A stretch of DNA of 33,035 nt from Candidatus Uhrbacteria bacterium (GCA_018700535.1 JABITQ010000025.1:1-33035); one strand, 5' to 3'. Positions 1 through 9,875 are shown, numbered from the stretch's first letter. Translations and numbers: made by a program. Notes: a model not told the origin generated them from the sequence alone.

Positions 1-2
1 TC

Positions 3-107
3 GGGCTTTCTCCTGAGCATTTCAACAGAGTGAAGCATGAAAGGCTTCCAATGAGCAAAGCTGTCAGAGCTCGTATCCTGAAATATCTCGAGGACCACCC
101 AGCGTAA
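3..107 (+). CDS. C-terminal fragment of a truncated ORF (...GLSPEHFNRVKHERLPMSKAVRARILKYLEDHPA*)
   Basis: Open frame from window edge to TAA at 105-107, followed by a hairpin terminator at 129-176. Confidence 0.5.
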   Translation, partial: GLSPEHFNRVKHERLPMSKAVRARILKYLEDHPA

Positions 108-128
108 CGACGCTTCACCTCACCAAAC

Positions 129-176
129 AATACACTTCCGCCTGGAAGACTTTGTCTGGCGAGGTGTATTTTTTTA
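129..176 (+). terminator. Rho-independent terminator (AATACAC...GTGTATT + T7)
   Basis: Inverted repeat followed by T-tract. Confidence 0.7.
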
Positions 177-246
177 CTTCAATGCCTTCGTGGTCAAACA
201 AAAAACACCAGCTAGCCGATGTCTTTTGTGTGCTTGAATATTTGGT

Positions 247-486
247 TTACGCGATCTGTAAATGCGTCTTGATTCTTTCAACATCAGCTTCAATCGTACG
301 AACACATTCGACAGTGAAGTGACGCTCTTCATCTAAACGTTTAAGAATTACTGACTGTTGATCTAGTTGAGTACTCACTCTGTCTTCTACCGCAGTTAAA
401 TCAGACTTACTTGCCATGGTATCAAGCTTAGACTGATTGTCGATTACAACGGTAAGGATTTTATCGACTTGTTGCTCTAATTCCAT
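247..486 (-). CDS. Small coiled-coil hypothetical protein (79 aa)
   Basis: ORF; heptad-like sequence rich in L/I/V/E/Q; no family recognised. Confidence 0.6.
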   Translation of the reverse strand: MELEQQVDKILTVVIDNQSKLDTMASKSDLTAVEDRVSTQLDQQSVILKRLDEERHFTVECVRTIEADVERIKTHLQIA

Positions 487-539
487 ATGATCAAATATTC
501 ACACTGCAAACATGAAACGACCAGCGTTTCAAAAACGCA

Positions 540-2255
540 TTATCCAGTAGCCGCACTTCGCGCCTTTTCCTCTAACGCCCTTTGCTGAATCCTGTCTCTA
601 TTTGCACGAAGATTCTTTGCCGACGCAGACAACTCCCCCGCAATCCTCTCCTTATCTTTTATTTCTCTTAGCAATCTCTGCCCATCCATCAACATCTCAC
701 CAACGAACAATTCTGCATCTGACGGACGGATGGTAATAGTTACAGATGATTCACCCTCTTGTCGTTCAAGTTTCACCTCTTTTCCAATCCTGGTCACAAG
801 TGCGTACTCACCATCAACATTAATCTGATCCCCTTCTGACAAAATCGTATCCGCCTGCTCACGCTCAACCGTAAACCGATCAACCTTGCGCATCGCCCGC
901 GAACCAAACTGTGATAGCTGATACTCCTGCGTTCGCGGATTGTACAAATCTACTGTCCAGAGTTTTGGATCGTATGACGGATCAGCAAAATCATCGCGCC
1001 ACACGCGCACGCCATCACCACCCTTGAACCTTGCTGGATAATTCTGTTCAAGCTCGCTAAGCGCCATCTTAGCGACCATGATCTCCGCACGCTTCTCAGC
1101 GGCCTCTAAGTCCAGACCACGTGCCTGATGTTCAGACTGCTCCGATCGATCACTAGGTGTAGATGTTTGCTCAAACTCTGAAAGAGCACCCCGCGCAGTC
1201 TCCAAGTCAGAACGTGCGTCTGCAAGCGTAAACTCCGTCACCACCTCAGGCTTTGGTAGATGCTTCAAATATTCGCGGTCAGGCCCACTCTCCCCAATAT
1301 CCACAACGACAGCGGAGACATCATCAGCCTTTACACGACGTCGACCAGCCGGCCTTCCAATCAATGCATCTGTGCTGTTTTGGATATTGCGCTCGGTCTG
1401 CAGTGCTGATTGATCAGATGTCATGTGCTCTAAAATCTCGGAGTCTAATAACGTGTCGTGCACACCATCACCAGTAATCACAACGCGATCGCCAGGATTC
1501 ACATCGTATGCATCGACAGATACTTGCTCAGGCTTTTTTGTATACCCCACAGCCTCAGTCACAACTGATGACCGAAAGTATTGCTTGAGTCTTGAGTCGT
1601 GATCAAAATCCCCTTTGCCTCCTGGGTGCTGATCAAGCATCCGCATTTCTTCCTTTGTAATCTGACCATCCTTAAACCCTTTAACTAACTCAGAATCATC
1701 AACGGTTAACCTATGCAGTCGTTTATTTGCAACCAAGTACACACGACTGTCTCCCACATTCGCCACATATAATCGCTGTCCGCCTCCTGGAAGCTCGACA
1801 AGTTTTGTTGCTGACAACGTTGTTGCTGCCATCTTTCCTTTTAGCTCCCCCGCCTTTTGCTTAACGAGCGAATGCGCACGACGAACAGCGTTTTGGATTT
1901 GGTCGCGCACAAGCTGATCAACCAAAGCTTTCTTTCGATCCTCTGGCGCTCTTGATTTTACAATGCTCTCAATTTTCAAATCTAACTCCTCACCCAGATC
2001 TTCAAACAAGACTTCGGCTGTTACACGAGAGGCCATGTCTCCAGCCTCAAGCCCTCCGACACCATCAGCAACAACAAACAATCCCCTTTCAGGATTATTA
2101 ACTTTCGCGTCTTCGCATGCTTGTTTGCGCACCTCAGACCCTCTCCGAATTCTTCCTGTAATAGGATCTTCCCCGACATTCATCAGCGCCTCGCGCGACT
2201 CAGGTGCAGGTGCACGATCATGAACAGATGGTTGTTTTCTTGCGACGTCCAACAT
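540..2255 (-). CDS. PP2C-family Ser/Thr protein phosphatase with long C-terminal extension
   Basis: PP2C motifs: FVVADGVGGLEAGDMAS, ANVGDSRVYLV, GDRVVITGDGVHD, KADDVSAVVVDI. Confidence 0.9.
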   Translation of the reverse strand: MLDVARKQPSVHDRAPAPESREALMNVGEDPITGRIRRGSEVRKQACEDAKVNNPERGLFVVADGVGGLEAGDMASRVTAEVLFEDLGEELDLKIESIVKSRAPEDRKKALVDQLVRDQIQNAVRRAHSLVKQKAGELKGKMAATTLSATKLVELPGGGQRLYVANVGDSRVYLVANKRLHRLTVDDSELVKGFKDGQITKEEMRMLDQHPGGKGDFDHDSRLKQYFRSSVVTEAVGYTKKPEQVSVDAYDVNPGDRVVITGDGVHDTLLDSEILEHMTSDQSALQTERNIQNSTDALIGRPAGRRRVKADDVSAVVVDIGESGPDREYLKHLPKPEVVTEFTLADARSDLETARGALSEFEQTSTPSDRSEQSEHQARGLDLEAAEKRAEIMVAKMALSELEQNYPARFKGGDGVRVWRDDFADPSYDPKLWTVDLYNPRTQEYQLSQFGSRAMRKVDRFTVEREQADTILSEGDQINVDGEYALVTRIGKEVKLERQEGESSVTITIRPSDAELFVGEMLMDGQRLLREIKDKERIAGELSASAKNLRANRDRIQQRALEEKARSAATG

Positions 2256-2284
2256 AATGAATTCATTATAACAAAAACGCCGTC

Positions 2285-2695
2285 TTATGCAGACAGCGTT
2301 GCGTGTTGACTCTCAAGTTGCCGTTCGCTACTTGGAGTAAGTCTTACTGAAACCTTGTGAAATACGAGATGCAAACCAATCGCACTCATGGGAAGCAACT
2401 CTTCACTCCATTGCCGTGGAGACATGCGCGCCACAGTCAGATTGATGAAACCTGGATCGTCAGCATATTCAGATCTGACAACAAGTCCCTCAAGGTGTCT
2501 TCTGTGAGCCGTTGTCGCTACAACAGTTGTTTGCGTTCTGAAGTAGGCAGCAGGTAGGTGCGTCTTGATTCTCAGCGTTGACGCGCTCCCAGCAGGCGCG
2601 TAACCCTCGATGCGACTGAGTACACGCTCGATAAACCTTGGATTATCTGATAAATAATGAAGCCTTCGTCTTCCAGGAACAAGCGACATACTCAC
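2285..2695 (-). CDS. Hypothetical protein (136 aa)
   Basis: ORF with GAGGTGAG SD-like sequence upstream; no family recognised. Confidence 0.6.
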   Translation of the reverse strand: MSMSLVPGRRRLHYLSDNPRFIERVLSRIEGYAPAGSASTLRIKTHLPAAYFRTQTTVVATTAHRRHLEGLVVRSEYADDPGFINLTVARMSPRQWSEELLPMSAIGLHLVFHKVSVRLTPSSERQLESQHATLSA

Positions 2696-2765
2696 CTCTC
2701 TTGAGCAGCGACATTAAGACGTTTATTCAATATAGTCAACCTAAACAACTTCACGACAAACAAAA

Positions 2766-2787
2766 AAGGCGTCTCATTAGACGCCTT
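2766..2787 (-). terminator. Terminator hairpin containing the stop codon of the Kef-type gene
   Basis: AAGGCGTC-TAATGA-GACGCCTT followed by T-tract on minus strand. Confidence 0.8.
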
Positions 2788-4483
2788 CCATAATCTTCTT
2801 TAGCGCATTCCATTCTCGCTTTCCTGTTTTCTTCTTTCTTAAAATCTCAGAGAATTTCTTTCCACTAAGCGCGCTTGGCACGATCACATATGTTGCACCA
2901 AGCTTGTAACACTTCTCTGCGTCTTCAAACGTATGCACAGAGACAATAGACACTCCTTTGAACTTTCGACTCTTCAAGAATGTTAACAAAGACATGCTAA
3001 TCACCAAGTCTGGAATTGTTGAGACGATTAGCTTGGCGTGGTCGGCCTTTAGTTCTTCCAAAAAGTTTTCATCTCCAGCGTCGCCATACACAGACGGCTC
3101 CCCTGCTTCAGAAAGTTTGCGGATTACCTGAGGATCAAAATCGATAATCGTGTAAGGCTTTTTGAGTGTGCGTATTGTCTTGAGCAACTGCTTACCTGTG
3201 TAGTGATATCCGAACAAAAGGACAGAGCTCGCTTTGTGTGATCTAAGTCGCTCTATCGCCAACATATTGTCAGGCTCGAGCCACTTGAACATCCATTTAA
3301 TCTTTTCGTAAATGACTTCGTTGTGCTCGATCAAAAACGAACTGCCAGCAATCGTCACCAACCCTACCGCCGTTGTAAGCGCAAGTGCAGGCTCGCCAAG
3401 ATGTCCTGCTGCGATCCCTGCTGCGATAACGATAAATGAGAACTCAGAAATCTGCGCGACTGTGGTACCAGAGAGAAACCCTGTGCGCGGATGATAACCA
3501 AGCCCACGCATGATCAACATGACGATGAGCGGGTTTCCAATTAGGACGAATGCGCTAAAGAGTGCGGTTGGGATAATCGTTGCGGCAAAGCTTTCAAAGC
3601 TTAGTTGTGTACCCAGAACGATAAAGAAGATGATAAGGAAGAAATCTCGCAACGGTCTGATACGTGCGTTGATCTCGCGGTAGTACATTGAGCTTGAAAG
3701 CGTGACACCCGCAATGAGTGCTCCGAGCTCGATACCGAAACCAAGTGCGACCAACCCACCAGCGATCAAAAAGCACCAAGCGATTGAGAAGATAAGTAGC
3801 AACTCTTGAGACTTTGCCACGTAGCGCAATAGTCGTGGAACGATTTTGGCAGAGATAAACCAAAGCAGTGGGACGAGCACGATTGCCTTTGCCATCGTTC
3901 CTACCAATACTTGATCGAGTGTTGCACCACTTGAAAACCCACCGAGGGCTAGCAAGATTATCATTGCGATAAAATCTTGAACCAACAGGAACCCGACACT
4001 GATACGACCGTACAACGAGTCAAGATCCTCTTTGTCCATCAACAACTTGATGATGATAATGGTAGAGGAGAATGCGAACGCGATTGAGAGGTAAATCGCG
4101 GTGACAGGCTCAAAACCTAATAGCGTTGCGATGATGAACCCAGCAATAGATGTAAACAGCACTTGCCCCAACCCTGTCGCCGCTGCAATCCCACCAACAT
4201 CTTTTACATTGCGCCAGTTGAGCCCAAGCCCGACAGTAAACAACAAAAACGCAACACCGATTTCGCTCATGACATCAAACACTTCTGAGCCATGTGTGAG
4301 CGCGAGCACAGAAGGCCCGGCGATCATTCCTGTGATTATGTAAGCCAAAATAAGCGGTTGCTTAAATCGATACATCAGCATCGAAATCGCAGCCGCGATG
4401 ATAAGAACAATTCCAATTTGAAAAAAAAGTTCCTCCAATAACATAAGTGAAAACAGTATACCATTTGACACACATCTAAACAT
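2777..4483 (-). CDS. CPA2-family cation:proton antiporter (Kef-type) with TrkA-N-like C-terminal domain
   Basis: Multi-TM Na+/H+ exchanger-like region, then Rossmann-like region (VLLFGYHYTGKQLLKTI...TIIDFDP...VYGDAGDENFLEEL). Confidence 0.9.
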   Translation of the reverse strand: MFRCVSNGILFSLMLLEELFFQIGIVLIIAAAISMLMYRFKQPLILAYIITGMIAGPSVLALTHGSEVFDVMSEIGVAFLLFTVGLGLNWRNVKDVGGIAAATGLGQVLFTSIAGFIIATLLGFEPVTAIYLSIAFAFSSTIIIIKLLMDKEDLDSLYGRISVGFLLVQDFIAMIILLALGGFSSGATLDQVLVGTMAKAIVLVPLLWFISAKIVPRLLRYVAKSQELLLIFSIAWCFLIAGGLVALGFGIELGALIAGVTLSSSMYYREINARIRPLRDFFLIIFFIVLGTQLSFESFAATIIPTALFSAFVLIGNPLIVMLIMRGLGYHPRTGFLSGTTVAQISEFSFIVIAAGIAAGHLGEPALALTTAVGLVTIAGSSFLIEHNEVIYEKIKWMFKWLEPDNMLAIERLRSHKASSVLLFGYHYTGKQLLKTIRTLKKPYTIIDFDPQVIRKLSEAGEPSVYGDAGDENFLEELKADHAKLIVSTIPDLVISMSLLTFLKSRKFKGVSIVSVHTFEDAEKCYKLGATYVIVPSALSGKKFSEILRKKKTGKREWNALKKIMEGV

Positions 4484-4522
4484 ATAGTCGAATGGGGATA
4501 GTCTCAGCCAAAAAGGAGACTT

Positions 4523-5074
4523 ATGAGCAGATCGATTTTTCCACGGGAACGCCGATGGAGCACATGGCTCCGCTCACACATGCATCCCTCTGCATTGGTA
4601 AAGGCTGCAAACAAGCTCGAGGAGCTGGCTTACAGACTTGGTTTGACCTCATTTGTTCCAGCGACAGTCGACGTGCTGGTAACCGTCGAAACCAAAGAAA
4701 AGCTCGAAATTCTGATGGGGCTCTCAAGCGATGGAGAGAACAAGGGTCGATGGACACCTTTTGGTGAACGCATGTTCCGTGGTGACGAAGAACCACAAAC
4801 TCGTGCGATCATCATCATGTCTCGACTTGGACTTCAACTGCCTGAAACGCGCTTCGACCCCATTGGTGTCGTCAGTGCTCAGTGGCCACATGCCCACTAC
4901 CTGACCATCATGATTGAGCTGCGTATTACACCAGAAGAAGCAGCTCGCATCATCGCCACCAAGGAATACACCGAGCTTCAGCAATTCACTCTTAGCGACG
5001 CACTCATACGTGTCGACATGCCTGAAGCTTACAAACAGTGCGTGCGCAAATTGCGCGACCACACACTGCAATAG
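4523..5074 (+). CDS. Hypothetical protein (183 aa)
   Basis: GGAG SD 6 nt before ATG; followed by terminator GGGGACC..GGGTCCTC. Confidence 0.75.
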   Translation: MSRSIFPRERRWSTWLRSHMHPSALVKAANKLEELAYRLGLTSFVPATVDVLVTVETKEKLEILMGLSSDGENKGRWTPFGERMFRGDEEPQTRAIIIMSRLGLQLPETRFDPIGVVSAQWPHAHYLTIMIELRITPEEAARIIATKEYTELQQFTLSDALIRVDMPEAYKQCVRKLRDHTLQ

Positions 5075-5114
5075 CATCATGGGGACCTAAAAACGCGGGT
5101 CCTCATTTTATTAT

Positions 5115-5143
5115 TGACAAAACCTATTAATTGCCATAAATTC
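5115..5143 (+). promoter_or_regulatory. Promoter TTGACA-17-TAAATT
   Basis: Sigma70-type hexamers, 17 bp spacer. Confidence 0.75.
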
Positions 5144-5168
5144 ACTTCCTGGTTCAAAAGGAGCAGAG

Positions 5169-6110
5169 ATGAATTCCGTATTCACAAAGATTGTTCAAAG
5201 CTGGAATATGAAAGGTTCTGAGCGTCATGTGCGCTTTTTACTTCTACTGACTAGCATAGGACTGATCGTTGCAGATGTGGGGTTCGACCACCCATTGAGC
5301 GACACTACAAAATTTCTGTCGAGGCTTTGCCTTCTCCTCGGTTTCAAGCTGATCGTTGAGCAATTCTATGTCTTGCACGTCACGATTCAAGAGACTGACT
5401 CGTTTCGAGATGCGCTCGCAATACTTTGGGAGTCTTCGTGGGTCGCTCAAGAATCATACAGCGAGCTTGTGAACGTTCTTGCTGATGAAAAGCAGAGCAT
5501 TCAGACACTCGAACGAAAGGCCGAGCTCGAACGCATTGAAGCGCAGCAATTGCTGAAGCAGAAGATGGAGCGACTCAAGCATCGTGCGAGAAAGATCCTA
5601 CCTGATGTGAGCGAGAGTAAGATCACAATGGTTGCTGAGCAAGCAGTTGCGATGTCGCAAGAGCAAGCAAATGCACACTTTCGCAAATACAAGCAGCTCT
5701 CAGAGCTGGCCAAAAGCGCATCACTTTTCAGTGGTGAGGAACGCAAAATTTTCTCTGACCATCTGAGGCAAAGCCGGTTCGATGATGCTGTTCAAATGCT
5801 TCAAGATCGTTCGGAGCGAATCAATCTGATTGAGGAAGCGAAGCGTCTAGGTGTTGAATCATCCATTGACTGGAACACTCCCCTGACAGAACTCGCGCAG
5901 ATCCGTGCAACGATCAACGTTGCGCAGACGCGCGCAAGGCACCAAGCAAGACTCGACGTGCTGCGCGAACGTGTACTGAGTGACACAGGAAATGATCGGG
6001 GTGCTCATCTGGCAAATATTCAGCTTGCACAAGACGCCATTGGCAACGACCGCGATTTTCGTAAGGCAATACACCCAGTCGAGAGAACCTATGGAAATCA
6101 CACTCGCTAG
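5169..6110 (+). CDS. Hypothetical membrane-anchored coiled-coil protein (313 aa)
   Basis: Hydrophobic N-terminal segments then long charged helical region; GGAG SD. Confidence 0.8.
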   Translation: MNSVFTKIVQSWNMKGSERHVRFLLLLTSIGLIVADVGFDHPLSDTTKFLSRLCLLLGFKLIVEQFYVLHVTIQETDSFRDALAILWESSWVAQESYSELVNVLADEKQSIQTLERKAELERIEAQQLLKQKMERLKHRARKILPDVSESKITMVAEQAVAMSQEQANAHFRKYKQLSELAKSASLFSGEERKIFSDHLRQSRFDDAVQMLQDRSERINLIEEAKRLGVESSIDWNTPLTELAQIRATINVAQTRARHQARLDVLRERVLSDTGNDRGAHLANIQLAQDAIGNDRDFRKAIHPVERTYGNHTR

Positions 6111-6159
6111 ACACACCCCTTTATCGTACGGATAGAGGGGTTTTATTGTTATGGATCAA

Positions 6160-6188
6160 TTGACAACCCATTTTTGATCACATACGAT
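6160..6188 (+). promoter_or_regulatory. Promoter TTGACA-17-TACGAT
   Basis: Sigma70-type hexamers, 17 bp spacer. Confidence 0.75.
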
Positions 6189-6220
6189 CGAAGAGTCTTT
6201 AACCTAGAGCATGGAGACCT

Positions 6221-6670
6221 GTGCACCTTTTGCTCATCCTTCTGATCACAGCCCAAACGGCATTCGCAAACCCCACTGGCGACGCAGCTGTCACAATCGA
6301 ACAAACAGCCGACATTGAGCGCTGTGAGTTCATCGCGCAAATTGTGAAGCTCCAAATCAAACGCACTTCACTAGAGAGCAACCTACTCGCCGTTTGGGAA
6401 ACAAAACCAGAAGACGCCGAACAAGCGGCCATCCGCATGAGCATCATGGAAGAGCTCCGCGGCCGAATCGCAACTTTGGACAAGCAGATTTCGGTCATCA
6501 AGAGCGAGCTCAATTTGGTCGAGCTCAACCTGAAGACAACCATGAAGATCGAGCACCTTCGACCACTCGACAAGTTGGAGTGTGTCTATCGTGCCCACAA
6601 GCGCGAGGAAGAAGCGCGGAGCAAAGAAAAGGAAAAGGCAAAAAGTATGGCACCGACGCCAAAGCCTTAG
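6221..6670 (+). CDS. Small secreted coiled-coil protein (149 aa, GTG start)
   Basis: Signal peptide-like MHLLLILLITAQTAFA; GGAG SD; terminator after stop. Confidence 0.75.
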   Translation: MHLLLILLITAQTAFANPTGDAAVTIEQTADIERCEFIAQIVKLQIKRTSLESNLLAVWETKPEDAEQAAIRMSIMEELRGRIATLDKQISVIKSELNLVELNLKTTMKIEHLRPLDKLECVYRAHKREEEARSKEKEKAKSMAPTPKP

Positions 6671-6728
6671 TACTGACGCGACACTCATTTCCAACTGGAG
6701 ATGAGTGTCTTTCATTTGGAGATCTATC

Positions 6729-6757
6729 TTGACAAAATGGATAAAAAACACTATGTT
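6729..6757 (+). promoter_or_regulatory. Promoter TTGACA-17-TATGTT
   Basis: Sigma70-type hexamers, 17 bp spacer. Confidence 0.75.
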
Positions 6758-6800
6758 TCTGCCTTGCGCATTTATGCGTTAGAAGAAATAGGAGTGCAAA

Positions 6801-7373
6801 GTGCACACGATCTTTTACTGGCTCTCAGTCATTTTGATGGCTTTGGGTTTTGCCCCTTACATAAAAGCGATCGTCAAAGACGGTGCGCAACCAAAACGAA
6901 CCTCATGGTTTATCTGGTTGCTACTCGACTTGATTACCTATTCTGGGATGGTGGCGGCAGACTCGGTAAACGGACACATTCGTGTGGCCGTTCTCGGAGC
7001 CCTCGCGATCTCGATACTTTCAATCAAGTTCGGCAAGAATGGATGGACCAAGATCGACACATTGTCAGTGATTGGTGCAGCTCTCGCGATCGGACTCTGG
7101 AAGATGTTCGACAGCCCAACCGTTGGACTTGTCACATCACTGATCGCAACCATCATCGCCGCAATCCCAACATTCGAAAGCGGCTGGAAAACACCAGAGA
7201 AAGAAGACAAGCTTGGCTGGACCTTGTTCTGGCTCTCATGCATCGCAGCGACCATCGCAGCAGAGTCATGGGCACCAGAAGACTCCGCCCAACCCCTCAC
7301 ATTCCTATTCATCGAAAGTGTTATGATGTGGTTGCTATTTGTGCGACCACGGAAAAACACATCACCGCAGTAG
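6801..7373 (+). CDS. Integral membrane protein, possibly PQ-loop/SemiSWEET-like (190 aa, GTG start)
   Basis: Six or so hydrophobic segments; APYIKAIVKDGAQPKRTSWFIW resembles PQ-loop-type membrane proteins (tentative). Confidence 0.7.
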   Translation: MHTIFYWLSVILMALGFAPYIKAIVKDGAQPKRTSWFIWLLLDLITYSGMVAADSVNGHIRVAVLGALAISILSIKFGKNGWTKIDTLSVIGAALAIGLWKMFDSPTVGLVTSLIATIIAAIPTFESGWKTPEKEDKLGWTLFWLSCIAATIAAESWAPEDSAQPLTFLFIESVMMWLLFVRPRKNTSPQ

Positions 7374-7393
7374 CCTGAACCGCTGGAGAAACA

Positions 7394-7696
7394 ATGTCTC
7401 TTCTGAACATCTTTGACTCTATACCTTCGTACCTCTGGGTCGAACTCGGTGTCACGGTTGCAGCCGTTCTGTTGATCATGAAGTTCAAACACTTCGACAC
7501 AGCTGGCCTTGCCATGATGATAACTACTGGCTCATTCATTGCCATAGCAATCGTTGGTGGTCATATGTTCACCTCGTTCGCTGATCACTTGCTCGGTGTC
7601 TATCACGGCGACACTCACCAGCTGAAGATCATGGTCCACAACGCACTCTATATGGCTTGGGGCGGAGCGCTCATGCACTTCAAGCACATATTCTGA
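7394..7696 (+). CDS. Small membrane protein (100 aa), likely co-transcribed with preceding gene
   Basis: GGAG SD, 20 nt gap, three hydrophobic segments, terminator at 7710-7743. Confidence 0.75.
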   Translation: MSLLNIFDSIPSYLWVELGVTVAAVLLIMKFKHFDTAGLAMMITTGSFIAIAIVGGHMFTSFADHLLGVYHGDTHQLKIMVHNALYMAWGGALMHFKHIF

Positions 7697-7709
7697 CCCG
7701 CTCCCCCTC

Positions 7710-7743
7710 GCCCGCAACCGTACTTGGTAGCGGGCTTTTTTGT
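7710..7743 (+). terminator. Terminator GCCCGC...GCGGGC + T6
   Basis: Inverted repeat plus T-tract. Confidence 0.85.
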
Positions 7744-7788
7744 TTTCCACAGTTCCCTCTCTTCTTATTCGTCTATAATAAGATTCAT

Positions 7789-8865
7789 ATGGCACACTCG
7801 CACGAACACTCAAGCCACAAGAACATTGCGTCCGCACTGGCGCTTAACCTCTTTTTTGTTGTCCTCGAAATCATCGGTGGACTGCTGACGAACTCTTTCG
7901 CCATCTTGAGTGATGCGCTCCATGACTTTGGTGACACGATGAGCTTGGGGGTTGCTTGGTATCTTGAGCGGGTTTCTAAAAGGGGTAAGACGAGTACGTT
8001 CTCGTTTGGTTACCGTCGCTTCTCTCTTCTGTCTGCACTAATCAACAACCTAGTTCTTTTAATCGGTTCGACGTTTATCTTGTGGCAGGTTATCCCAAAG
8101 CTTTCTGATCCACACCACAGCAACGGTGCGGGAATGCTTGTGCTGGCTGTGTTTGGAATTGCGATCAACGGTTTTGCTGCGTTTAAGTTGCGTAAAGGAA
8201 AATCGATGAACGAGAAGAGTGTGTCGTTGCACATGCTTGAAGATTTGTATGGATGGGTCGTTGTCCTGGCGGCTGGTCTGTTGATTATGATCAAGGACAT
8301 TCACGTTATCGACCCTCTGCTCTCGATTGGAATCACTCTCTATATTCTCTTGAACGTTCTTAAGTCTTTGCGCGACACAATCAAAATCTTCCTCCAGGGC
8401 GTGCCGACGGATTTGAAGATTGGTGAGATTGCTAAAGACATCTTGGGAGTAAAAGGTGTGGAGGGTTTGTACGACATGAACCTCTGGTCTCTCGACGGTG
8501 AGCACAATGTGTTTAGTGCGCATGTGGGTGTGGAGTCTGGTGTAAAGGGCGAGAAGTTGTTTTCTGTAAAAAACGAGGTGAAGCACAAAGTGTTTGAGCA
8601 TGAAATCGACCACTTAACGATCGAGCTTGAACGCAGCAACGAACGCACTAAGCAAGAACGCATCGATGGACTTAAGGACATCAAGCGCATGCAGCGCGAA
8701 GAAATTACTGCAAAAGACCCGCGAACATTCATGCCAAAATCAAAAAAGGCCCGAGCGGCCTTAGTCCTTATAATCCTTTCCCTCTTTGTAACAGCGTTTG
8801 TAATCACTCCTGAATCTAATGACGCCGAGCAAGCCACACACGAGCATGAGGAGGGGTTGCGTTAA
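7789..8865 (+). CDS. Cation diffusion facilitator (CDF/CzcD-like) transporter
   Basis: MAHSHEHSSHKNIASALALNLFFVVLEIIGGLLTNSFAILSDALHDFGDTMSLG typical of CDF; internal ATG at 7789 preferred over 7657. Confidence 0.92.
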   Translation: MAHSHEHSSHKNIASALALNLFFVVLEIIGGLLTNSFAILSDALHDFGDTMSLGVAWYLERVSKRGKTSTFSFGYRRFSLLSALINNLVLLIGSTFILWQVIPKLSDPHHSNGAGMLVLAVFGIAINGFAAFKLRKGKSMNEKSVSLHMLEDLYGWVVVLAAGLLIMIKDIHVIDPLLSIGITLYILLNVLKSLRDTIKIFLQGVPTDLKIGEIAKDILGVKGVEGLYDMNLWSLDGEHNVFSAHVGVESGVKGEKLFSVKNEVKHKVFEHEIDHLTIELERSNERTKQERIDGLKDIKRMQREEITAKDPRTFMPKSKKARAALVLIILSLFVTAFVITPESNDAEQATHEHEEGLR

Positions 8866-8869
8866 CGAA

Positions 8870-8898
8870 TTGACATCGTTACGTGCCGCTGATATTTT
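8870..8898 (+). promoter_or_regulatory. Promoter TTGACA-17-TATTTT
   Basis: Sigma70-type hexamers, 17 bp spacer. Confidence 0.65.
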
Positions 8899-8969
8899 TA
8901 CATCTCACTGAGCTACTTATACTTAGTGACCCAACGCAACTGGGAATGTTGCACTGGTTAGGAGACAAC

Positions 8970-9242
8970 ATGTCTTTGCCTGAGGGATGGGTTGATCTAA
9001 TTGACCTTTCGAACCTTGAGGAGTTCCAAGCGGCTGTTCTTGCAGCACCCCAGAAGTGGGATAAACGCTCTGCGATGTACGATGTCAATGGACACATCGA
9101 GGTAAGACCCTTCACTCCAAAGTCGCAGCAGAGCGAGCGAGGAATTGGCGACTGGAGCAACGGAGTCAAAACGGACAACAACCTCTTGGCGATTTACTGG
9201 CCGAGGCACAAGTCGTGCAACAAAGACAATTCAGGTCTCTGA
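8970..9242 (+). CDS. Hypothetical protein (90 aa)
   Basis: GGAGACAAC-ATG; hairpin terminator at 9251-9303. Confidence 0.65.
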   Translation: MSLPEGWVDLIDLSNLEEFQAAVLAAPQKWDKRSAMYDVNGHIEVRPFTPKSQQSERGIGDWSNGVKTDNNLLAIYWPRHKSCNKDNSGL

Positions 9243-9250
9243 ACAGCACT

Positions 9251-9303
9251 GACTCCATGCAACGAAACATTCTTAAATGGGTTCGTGGCGTGGGGTCTTT
9301 TTG
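9251..9303 (+). terminator. Terminator GACTCCATGCaACGAA...TTCGTggCGTGGGGTC + T5
   Basis: Imperfect inverted repeat plus T-tract. Confidence 0.75.
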
Positions 9304-9336
9304 TTTTTTTGATAAATAGAAATGTGATTGTTTCCA

Positions 9337-9365
9337 TTGACTAAATCCTAAAAACCTTATAGTTT
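9337..9365 (+). promoter_or_regulatory. Promoter TTGACT-17-TAGTTT
   Basis: Sigma70-type hexamers, 17 bp spacer. Confidence 0.65.
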
Positions 9366-9404
9366 TTGGATTGCTCAATGAACATCTCTGGTTTGGAGAC
9401 TACA

Positions 9405-9833
9405 ATGCAAAAGATACTTCCCTTCCTTCTGCTTAGCCTAATGACCGCATGCTCGTCGCCGACAAATGTGTGCAACTCGATTGTTGGTCCTTTTGGTGGC
9501 GGCATGTGCGCGACAAACACACAGGCAACCGACGACCCCAGCGATCACTCAGAGGACGCAAGCATTATCGTGTTCGGTAAAGATGACTACGCTGACACAG
9601 GTGTTGCAGAAACGATTGAACTCGATCAAACCACCACCTGTGGTGGAGGTAGCGAGTTTTGCGACGAAGGCGAGGACATCCTCCCCTATACCTACATCGA
9701 CTACACCGAGATCCAAACCTGGTACATGTGCCCCACGGACGGATCCCCCACATTCCACGGCGGAGAGGAAGTGAGCGGGGTTGTAGTAATGGACGATGGA
9801 GCAATGTTAGAAGGTTGCTACGTGCTGATGTAG
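9405..9833 (+). CDS. Small lipoprotein (142 aa)
   Basis: MQKILPFLLLSLMTAC lipobox; GGAG SD. Confidence 0.8.
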   Translation: MQKILPFLLLSLMTACSSPTNVCNSIVGPFGGGMCATNTQATDDPSDHSEDASIIVFGKDDYADTGVAETIELDQTTTCGGGSEFCDEGEDILPYTYIDYTEIQTWYMCPTDGSPTFHGGEEVSGVVVMDDGAMLEGCYVLM

Positions 9834-9846
9834 CCCACGATACGTT

Positions 9847-9875
9847 GACCCGAGTGAATACTTGGGTCTTTTTTG
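9847..9875 (+). terminator. Terminator GACCCgAGT..ACTtGGGTC + T6
   Basis: Inverted repeat plus T-tract. Confidence 0.8.

Noticed and set aside
7657-7788. N-terminal extension of the CDF ORF
   Set aside because: Overlaps the preceding gene's end and its terminator; MAHSHEHS start at 7789 matches CDF N-termini.
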